DNA of 64,000 nucleotides from Suillus spraguei (taxonomy: Eukaryota; Basidiomycota; Agaricomycetes; Boletales; Suillaceae): assembly GCA_016800925.1 (NCBI GenBank), contig JABCPU010000035.1:62001-126000 (forward strand), given 5' to 3'. The position numbers and the translations under genes were made by a program. Under the pieces are notes generated by a model. That model saw only the letters and a program-made list of their open reading frames with translations, was not told where the DNA came from and made no database searches. Positions 56,159-64,000 of this stretch are shown here, piece after piece (within the stretch, counting starts at the first letter, position 1; each line of letters opens with the position of its first letter).

Positions 56159-57765
56159 TTCATATCATATTCTTCTTCTTCTTCGGTGATGTCAGGTGGT
56201 GGTTCAGGGAAGTTCGGACTGTGTACGTCCATTTCGCTATAGGACGATAAGACGGAAGCGTGGAACGTAGGATGGATTTTCCACTGTGGAGGGAGTTTGA
56301 GTGTGAACGTGATGGGCGATAAGACATTAATGATCGGGAAAGGTCCATATCGCTTTGGTGCAAGTTTCCTCGATGGGAGTTTGAGTCTAAGATTAGTGGC
56401 AGATAGCCAAACCTTATCTCCGATCTTCCATGGAATGTACTTATCTCCTCGGGATCGTTCGGTCATTGTTTGCATTGCAATGTTATGGCAGGCGATTGCT
56501 TCTTCTCTTATCTTCTGCAGGGATCGTACCCAATCTTCTGCTGTGGGGACAGATGAATCAGGGATAAGGTGAGGGATAGCATGTGGTTCGTATCCCATCA
56601 TCAAATAGAAGGGTGATGCATTCCTTGCATCATGTTTTCGGTGGTTGTGGACGAATTCGGCGATTGGTAGGTGTTCTACCCAATCTTCGGGATTGTTGCA
56701 GCAATAGATGTGTAGGTATGTTTCATGTTCTTGATTTAGCCTTTCCGTTTGACCATCGGTCTGAGGGTGATAAGCCGTAGATGGAGCAATGACGTAGTCG
56801 AGAAGTCGGGTAAGCTCTTTAGAGAAGCGAGATAGTAATTGTGGACCTTGATCTGAGATGACTTTGTCATGGAGTCCAAATCGTTGGTAGACGTGTTTCA
56901 AGAATAGTTTAGCAACGCCTTCGGATGTAATGGTTTTCAAACAAGGGATAATAATTACCCCCTTCGTAAGGCCATGGTCTACCACGACCATGATACTGTC
57001 AAAGCCTCCAGAGACAGGGAGGTCAGTGATAAGATCGACAGAGACCTGGGAAAAGGGTCGAGTCGCAGAGGAAGGGATCGGGGCAAGTGGAGGTCGAACA
57101 GGGTGAGTATCGGCTTTCATTTGCTGACAAAGGGCGCAACCCTCGACGTATCTCCGAATATAAGAGCCCATAGCGGGCCACCAAGCTTCGCATTTGACGA
57201 GTTCTTCAGTTTTGTACCTGCCGGGATGTCCCGCGGTAGGATGATCATGATACTGTTTTAGGATATCGGGACGATGTGCTCGTGGAATATAGGCACAATT
57301 CTTAAAATAGAGGATGTTCTCCTCAATCGTCCAGTCAGAGAGTGTCGACTTCATAGGGGGAAGACACACGCCATCAAGGGCATCAGACGCTGTCTTGAAG
57401 ACAGGGTCGTCGAGGGGGTCGGAGGACGATAAGACATCTTTCAGATTAGTATCAAGAAGACGAACGAATAGAGCGTCAGGGAGAAGTGTCTGGTCCTCGT
57501 TATCATCTTTGCCGGAGTCATAGTCAGGCCGGCGAGATAGTGCATCAGGTACTGCTAACTTAGTACCTGCAACGTGATGCAGTTCAATGTCGTAAATAGA
57601 CAAAATCAATTGCCAATGTGCTTGGTGACGGGTAAGCTTCTGTGCACTTCTAAAGTACAGAAGATTCTTGTGGTTGGTGAATACTAGGACGGGGTGTGGG
57701 TTTCCTTCAAGATAATGGCGCCATTCATTCAATGCCCGGATTACGGCAAGGAGTTCTCCGGTCAA
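56155..57765 (-). pseudogene. RNase H end and integrase of gypsy A2
   Basis: This open 536-residue stretch holds the RNase H end (VFTNHKNLLYF) and the integrase zinc finger (H..H...CALCQQMK). The DDE core follows (VDLITDLPVSGG, DQGPQ, QTERLNQE), then the GPY/F motif RYGPF. It is separated from the RT frame by a small insertion near 57765. Confidence 0.88.
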
Positions 57766-58906
57766 AGATCTGGTAATTGCGTTCCATGGGGTTCAAAGAC
57801 TGTGAGAGATATGCACATGGGTGATAAACACCATTTTCATCAGTCTGCAAGAGAACTCCACCGGTTGCTATGAGCGAAGCGTCGGTAGCAATAGCAAATT
57901 GTCGGGAAGGATCAGGGTTACAGAGTACTGGTTGGGATGTAAAGCATTGTTTCAGTTCTTCGAAGGTGTCCATGCATTCGGTTGACCAATCAAAGACCTT
58001 ATCTTTTTTTGTTAACTCAATAAGGGGTCGGGCGATATCGGGATGGTGGGAAATGAACGTGCGGTAGAAGTTGCAAAAACCAAGGAATGATCGAACCTCT
58101 TTTACAGATTTCGGAACTGGCCATTCAGAGATTCCCTTAGTCTTGGCGGTATCCATAGCAACTTGTCCGGGGCGAGTTATCATTCCGAGGTACTGCACTT
58201 CTTCTGCATCGAAGGTACATTTCTCTGGTTTCAAGAACAGATGTTCCTTTCGTATCTTCATCAAAACCTGTCTAGTCCGTTCACGATGTTCTGCCATCGT
58301 TGTAGAGAAAATCAGGATATCGTCCATGTAAATAACCATCCATCCTTCATTGATTTCCTGCTGGAAAGTACGGTTCATGTATGCTTGGAAAGTTGCTGGG
58401 GAATTGCAGAGGCCAAAGAACATGACGTTCGGTTCAAAGAGGCCAAATTCCGTAGTAAAAGCAGCTTTCCAGCGATCATCAGGATGGATGCGAATATTGT
58501 TATAGCCGGACCGGATATCCATTTTCGTAAAGAACTGTGCGTTGTGAAGGCATGCAACAAGGGAGATAGGGAGTGGGAGCGGATAGGCGTTCTTGACCGT
58601 CCAATCATTGATGTAGCGATAATCTTGACAGGGACACAATTCTCCACTCTTCTTTCCCACAAAGAAGAAACCACTGGCTTGAGGTGACTTCGATTCTGAG
58701 ATAAAACCTTTTGCAATGTTTTCATCGATAAACGTTTTGACGGCAGCACGTTCTTTTTCCAATAGCGGGTAAACCTTAGATGTATGAGGGATGAAACCGG
58801 GTTTAGTATCAATCCAATGATCAATACCAGGGCGTTCTGGGGGTAGTTTGTTCAGTCCGTCTTTAGCAAAGACATCTGCGAAGTCATGCAAATAGTCCGG
58901 GACCAA
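57725..58906 (-). pseudogene. Reverse transcriptase and RNase H start of gypsy A2
   Basis: This 393-residue open stretch contains FFFVGKKSGEL, FTKMDIRSGYNNIR, the catalytic YMDDILIFS and the RNase H start AIATDASLIATGG. It leaves frame at FDR, where A1 continues ELLAMI. Confidence 0.9.
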
Positions 58907-59269
58907 TTCTTCGAAGGATTTCTTTTTCTTTTCCTTCTCATCCGTGGCAAATTCTTGAGCTTTGTTACTGTATTTCGGAAGGGAGATCGTGGAGTAATTG
59001 GGAAGTTGTTTGAGTCAGGAAGTTCCATCTCATGTGAGAGGTGTATCCATGGATACTTCTTCGGATTCATTCTTGCGCTTTTCTGCGTGGGGAATCAGTG
59101 ATACTGGTCGTGGCAGTTGTACATGGGGAATGGGGTCGGTGGTACATGGGGTTTGTACTTCCGGTTCGGGGTCTTTAGAAATCGAAGGGATTACAAGGGA
59201 TTTCGGAAGTCGGGAATATTGCCATTTCTTAGAATGACAATTGAAGGCTGGAGGTAATCCATTCTTCTT

Positions 59270-59676
59270 TCAATCCATATCCATATCAATTTCAATTTCA
59301 TCTGATTTCATTGTTCGAGGGAGGGTTAATGTTTCAGCAGCCCAATCTATACTTGGGTTCATTGCTTGTAACCACGGAATTCCCAGAAGGATTTGATCTC
59401 TTCTTCCTAGTTTGGTGATATTAATTCCATCTGCCATAGTAACTCGAAATGGTGTTTTGAGTTTTCGTCGTGTGATTTGGTGGAGTTTCACAAACTCTTC
59501 AGAGATGAATGTTCCTGCCGCTCCTGAATCAATGACGGCGGTGGTGTTGACGGATTTTAGGCGAGTGCACGAGTGAAGAGTGATAGGGACGCGAAGTTCT
59601 TTTCTTTCACCTACAGCACGCACAAGTCTTAGTAATACATTGGGAGAAACATACGTCGAATCCTTGTTTCTCCAAT
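59270..59676 (-). pseudogene. Protease region of gypsy A2
   Basis: The retropepsin motif DSGAAGTFIS is intact. About 28 residues present in A1 between the flap region and NITKLG are deleted in frame. A TGA follows MDMD, where A1 has CGG. Confidence 0.8.
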
Positions 59677-60515
59677 TTAAAAATCCTCAACAATCCGTCT
59701 CACAATTTCTTCATCTTCTTCTTCTTCTTCTTTGACTTTGGTTTGTCGGAGCGGGGTCTTCCTCTTTCTGTCAGGACAATTATGAATGCGATGTCCTGTC
59801 TTCTTGCATCCGAAGCATTGTCCCTTCTTCATGCATTCGGATCTCTCCATATCGGAGATTCGATCTACAACCATTGCATTGGAATCACGGTTCGGTATGT
59901 AGCATGCATTTCCATAGTTCTTCTTTTTCTGTTGTGGAGCATGACATGTCCTCATGGCTTGGAGACGATGATGGGAGTTGTCAATGGAAATGCATTGCAG
60001 CACAACGTCTCGGAATACTTCCGAAACATCTCCTAGTGCGAAAAGCTTTGTAAGGATGCCCCAATTCAGGCCATCTTGGAAGAATTGGATCTTTGTGGCG
60101 TTATCAGTGATATGAGCCTTAGCTGCAAGTGCCTTGAAATCAGCGATGTAGGTGTGAAGATCTCCACTTCCTTGTTTGAGGTCCCTGAGTTTCGTGAGTG
60201 CAGTTCCTTTGGTGTCTACTGGGTCGAAGGTTTCTTTGAAGCTTTCATAAAATCCACCATTGTTCCATAACCAACTTTTTGTCCAGAGGTGTCGGTTGAT
60301 TGGGCATGGTCAAGGAATTGCTCTTTCCAGGACTTGGCATTCCTTTCAGTCATGAAGGATGTTATAAAAATGATCTTCTGTTTGTCAGTAGTGTAAAGCT
60401 TTTCGTTGATGTCGAAGTGTAGATTGCATGACTGGATAAACTCGCGAGAGTTGTCGCGATCTCCGTCAAAACCAGTTGGCTGACCGATTTTATATTCAAA
60501 TTCTTTGGTCGTCAT
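59677..60515 (-). pseudogene. gag of gypsy A2, one frameshift
   Basis: Gag starts MTTKEFEYKIGQP. A single-base deletion near 60240 (AAAAGC to AAAGC relative to A1) shifts the frame. The last part (60003-59677) holds an intact zinc knuckle, CFGCKKTGHRIHNC. The stop overlaps pol in the -1 frame at a T run, as in A1. Confidence 0.85.
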
Positions 60516-60712
60516 ATTTGGCGATTCGTATGGTGAGTTATACTTTCTCGGTGCCTACACACGCTGTCTTGCTGTCCATTAGGGCTTGTCTTCTGTCAGA
60601 GGGCTCCTCTTGACAATCAGTTTAGCGTACACGTACACTAATATGCTTATCTAAGCAATCAGGGTTCAGGGTCGAAGACTGGATAGTCGACGATCAAAGG
60701 ACTTTAATCTTT

Positions 60713-61668
60713 TGTTATGACTGGGGTCGCGTCACCAGCGACAGTGAAAAGACACAGCTGGTCTGCTGGGAAGTTCTTACAATGTCCAAGAGAGGACAAG
60801 GTGAAAGTATAAGGAATGTGTTCCGAGTACGATCAAGGGTTCGACCTCAAAGACAAGTCTAAGAGGTTCTGCAAGAATAGAGACTAAGACTAAGGAGTGC
60901 TTAGACTTAGAGACGATTCAAGACGACTTAGGTTGGAGACCTAAGCGAAGGAGATTCCAGGTAAAACCCAGTAAGATTAAAGTAAAGAATCTACTACAAG
61001 TACACTGTGCTTATATAGGTAGATATGTGCGCACAGACCAGGTAACCGTGAGAATGTAACTGCATATCCTAATAAGGAAGGCATGTGTTACAGTTGTACA
61101 TGCCCCTATTCATTCTCTCCTTGTTTCCTTACTTGTATATCATGTCACATGACTCCGATCCATATGCTCAACGCATCTGTACTATAGTTGCCTTCCTCAT
61201 TTGGATACGCACTTACTTTCCCACGCCTCTCTTGGTCCGTGCACACATATTGGTCTATTTAAGCACGTTGTACTTGTAGTAGATTCTTTACTTTAATCTT
61301 ACTGGGTTTTACCTGGAACTTCCTTCGCTTAGGTCTCCAACCTAAGTCGTCCTTGAATCATCTCTAAGTCTAAGCACTCCTTAGTCTTAGTCTCTATTCT
61401 CGTAAGAACCTCTCGGACTTATCCTTGAAGCCAGACCTTTGATTGTACTCGGAACACGTTCCTTGTACTTTCACCTTGTCCTCTTGTGGGCATTGTAAGA
61501 AGCTCCCAGCAGACCGCCTGTGTCTTTTCACTGTCGCTGGTGACGCCACCCCAGTTCGTAACAGCATGTGTTGTACAGATGCGTTGAGCATATGAGTCGA
61601 AGTCATGTGACATGATATACGAAAAGAAGATAAACGGATAGTGAATAGGGGTACATACAACTGTAACA
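60713..61668 (-). repeat. 5' LTR of gypsy A2, split by a solo LTR
   Basis: The LTR parts are 60713-61085 and 61569-61668 (about 473 bp in all, 61564-61568 being the duplicated target bases). The sequence just inside the LTR lacks an obvious TGG tRNA primer site. Confidence 0.88.
61086..61563 (+). mobile_element. Solo LTR of gypsy family A inside the A2 5' LTR
   Basis: The 478-bp LTR in opposite orientation (TGTTACAGTTG...CGTAACA) has an exact 5-bp target duplication, GCATG (61081-61085 and 61564-61568). Confidence 0.93.
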
Positions 61669-61754
61669 GGATGGATGGACTAGGATGTATGGATTGGGTG
61701 TCCGGATGTCCATGGATTGGATCTGATCTGGACCTGAATGTACAGTATATGACA
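61669..61754 (+). mobile_element. Fragment of LTR family C (3' end)
   Basis: It ends TACAGTATATGACA and is the reverse complement of the start of C1/C2. It is cut on the left by gypsy A2. Confidence 0.75.
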
Positions 61755-61933
61755 CCCGGAGGCAACGGAGATGTCAGAGGGAAGGTTTCTACCTTGGATG
61801 GAATATCCAGAGGTAGTGGAGGTGTCGGATTAGAGTTTCCTACCATGGAAGGAGTGTCCGGAGGCAGCGATGATGCGGATGGGGTCAATGGCATTCCCTG
61901 TTCAGTCGTTTGGAACTCGATGCTGCCCAATAC
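61755..61933. other. Unassigned 180 bp between LTR-C and LTR-B
   Basis: The minus strand can encode a Pro-rich stretch (LPPDTPSMVGNSNPTPPLPL), possibly a piece of a retroelement internal region. No match within the window. Confidence 0.3.
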
Positions 61934-62690
61934 TGTTAAGACCGTACTCAAATGGTAAGAGATCCAAAGGGCTTTGGCCTCAGTTCGTGCACTGTGCCCC
62001 TTTCCCGAGTGATGCCCCTTATTTTGGAGGAAGGTTATATGTCCAAAGATCTGGAAGTGACATCATGACAGATACGGATGTCCGAAGGTTTTGGATATGA
62101 CATGTCCAAAGGTTATTCAGAACATGGAGATGGAATAAGGATTAAGACTAGTCTTGGAACAAGTTCCTTAACTAAAACTAACAGAGGTGGACTACCCAAG
62201 GGTAGAGTCGGAGAGATAGACTATAGGAATCAATCCTAAGTCTCAGAAGATGACTGGAGTTGGAAGTAACTTAAGTCCAGAGGAAAGAATGAGGAGAATC
62301 TAAGATGATATTCGAACTAAGGTTCTACAGAGATCTACAAGTGGTTTATATACTGTAAGTAACTAGCACGGATAATCAACGAGTCCAGGACCGAGGGCTA
62401 TGTACGATGTATAATGGAAGTCTATTAGTTAATGCACAGCGGATCAGTAAGCACGAGTCAGAAATGAAACACAGGTAACGGATCAATGAGCAGGATGGAA
62501 ATATACACAGCCAGAATACCAGAAACAGGAGGAATGACAAAAGGAGATAGACGCAGATATCCACAAGGGAGTTAGAGTGCGAGAAGTGGGCACTTTTCAG
62601 ATCGGTGATCCAGACAGGATCTGTGGACTGGACGGAAGTAGGATTGATTGGATCTGATTGGATCTGAGATCAGAAGTATGCTACATGACA
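61934..62690 (+). mobile_element. LTR family B, copy B4
   Basis: 757 bp, from TGTTAAGACCG to CTACATGACA. The flanks AATAC and TGCAG do not match. Confidence 0.85.
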
Positions 62691-63592
62691 TGCAGCCATG
62701 ATGATCCTGCTATCCAATCTAGATGTCATACCAATTCTGGTTGGCTTCATACTTCAGTGCAAAGAAGTGTGAATGTGGTCTGTGCAGAGAGACAGCTTTG
62801 GATATGGGAGAGAAGGGCTCAGCTGAAAGAATCTTATTGTCTATTTAGGTAAAAAATAGTAGGAGCAGAGTACATATATGTAGTTGGAGTAGTGCAGATA
62901 TTAACCTAAGACTCATTAATTTGCAATGTGTATTCATCATGTAGTACTGTACAGTTGTAGATAGTAAGAAGCTCAGGGGTCTCATATTTGGCTCAGGGGT
63001 CCATGGGTCTCAAGTTCCATACCCATACCCATACCCCTGGATACCCCTACCCATGACCCCCAGGGGTTACTCATACCCCTGCTGAGCCCTAGGCTGAAGG
63101 ATCCGAGAGAGATGAGGCCAAAGGATCCAAGACAGGTACGAGGGGGAGACAATAAGAGAGAGTTGGTCCAAGCACAAGGCCAGCATGATGACATTGTTAT
63201 GCTGTGCAATATGTCATTGATTACTTTTATTTCCATTGCTATTCCACTCACCTTATAGTAGGTTCTCAAGCGCAAAAGCATCTCAGTTCTTTTCAAGAGA
63301 CTGAGATGTAAGTACCTAGTCATAAGTCACTGTTTGCTCTGGCTAACGAGTGCTTTAGTTACCTTGTTATCTAGGTACTTTAACTGTCAATAGAGTTCTT
63401 TTCAAGAGACTGAGATTTACCTTGTTATCTAGCATGTCTGCACCCTCCCCATTTGTCTCATAATCCCAAATATCTTTGTCATAATTTTGATATTATAGGG
63501 CATGGATCTGGTGTCGAAACAAAGGCTTCCTTTCAAATTCTAGTTATTGATTGTCATATATTTTGCATTTGGAGACAAATCTAGTAAGGAAT
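62691..63592. repeat. Spacer with a CCCATACCCCT-rich simple repeat
   Basis: At about 62970-63085 there are overlapping ACCCATACCC / CAGGGGT motifs. A 26-bp segment around TTCTTTTCAAGAGACTGAGAT occurs twice (63285 and 63391). No gene is seen. Confidence 0.55.
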
Positions 63593-64000
63593 TGTCATAT
63601 ACCGTACATTCAGGTCTAGATCAAATCCAATCCATGGACATCCAGACACCCAACCTACACATATCTGATCCACCCATCCAATCCAGTTCACATATCCGAT
63701 CCACCCATCCACTCCAATCCATATCCATCCGTGTCCATATCCAATCCATGTCCATATCCAATCCATGTCCATATCCGATCCGTGTCCATATCCGATCCGT
63801 GTCCATATCCGATCCGTGTCCATATCCGATCTGTGTCCATATCCGATCCGTGTCCATATCCGATCTGAGTTCATATCCGAACTATTCCCGCGCACCTGCG
63901 CATTACCCTTTTAGAATATACCTGTGTCTCCGGCTTCTGGGTATCTCTGTGCTTCTGGGTATCTCTGTGCTTCCGGTTCTCAGTGATCTCTGCCTCTGTC
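63593..64000 (-). mobile_element. LTR family C, copy C3, cut by the window end
   Basis: It begins TGTCATATACCGTACATTC like C1. It contains the longest version of the 17-bp minisatellite (about nine units of GTCCATATCCGATCCGT at 63725-63875). Confidence 0.85.

Larger units (their letters stand above)
53985..61668 (-). mobile_element. Ty3/gypsy chromovirus copy A2, full length with extra 3' ORFs
   Basis: The 3' LTR is 53985-54448 and the 5' LTR is 60713-61668, split by a solo LTR; both begin TGTTAC and end with GTAACA or its variant in plus reading. Between them on the minus strand lie gag, protease, RT, RNase H, integrase, chromodomain and two further ORFs. Flanking bases (TGTAG and GGATG) do not form a target duplication, so one flank has been rearranged. 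Confidence 0.9.

Noticed and set aside
62970..63085. Telomere-like repeat (CCCATACCC)
   Set aside because: The motif is irregular, not CCCTAA, and lies between transposons.
63581..63895. Repetitive IGYGHGSDMD-type ORF
   Set aside because: It is a translation of the LTR-C minisatellite, whose 17-bp period opens long frames by chance.

Overview
The window looks like a repeat-rich stretch of a basidiomycete (Agaricomycete) nuclear genome. Supporting signs are many short GT-AG introns (about 50-70 bp), Ty3/gypsy chromoviruses, Tad-like LINEs, KDZ-type transposase debris next to a fragment resembling fungal TET/JBP dioxygenases, and a conserved housekeeping block containing Mediator subunit 8 and a mitochondrial-type HMG-box protein. 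The species cannot be named from the sequence.

Layout. 1-21.2 kb is a nest of transposable elements: a LINE 3' end, a gypsy chromovirus copy (A1), three solo-LTR or LTR-like families (called B, C and D here), a decayed KDZ transposase, one predicted multi-exon gene and a TET/JBP-like fragment. 21.6-47.2 kb is mostly single-copy and holds the most interesting content. It has four five-exon UstYa/DUF3328 oxidase genes in two divergent pairs (22.1-25.5 and 34.0-36.8 kb). It also has three intact, secreted, Kex2-type repeat precursor genes (38.3, 43.1 and 46.2 kb), a decayed fourth precursor (31.8 kb), and a housekeeping block between the UstYa pairs (25.9-29.9 kb). A tandem array of tRNA-Leu-derived pseudogenes (39.7-40.6 kb) and an intron-containing tRNA-Pro gene lie among them. 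47.7-64 kb returns to transposons: a hAT element with a perfect 8-bp target duplication, LINE ORF1/ORF2 5' sequence, a second gypsy chromovirus (A2, minus strand) with extra 3' ORFs, and more B and C LTRs.

How the genes may work together. The 38-47 kb precursors each have a signal peptide, a KR prosequence end and 4-9 tandem units bounded by KR/KKR sites. Every one of the 21 complete units carries Y-x-F-x-x-Y. Kex2-processed repeat precursors linked to UstYa-type oxidases are the hallmark of dikaritin-type fungal RiPPs (ustiloxin, phomopsin, asperipin class). The inference is that this locus makes a family of oxidatively modified, probably cyclised, aromatic peptides, with the UstYa proteins acting on precursor repeats in the secretory pathway. 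The precursor cassette, including its promoter and in one case the 3' end of the neighbouring UstYa gene, has been duplicated in tandem. No tyrosinase, methyltransferase, peptidase or transporter gene was recognised beside them.

In the transposons, premature stops are overwhelmingly TGA at positions where the sister copy or context has CGA. This fits C-to-T decay of methylated cytosines.
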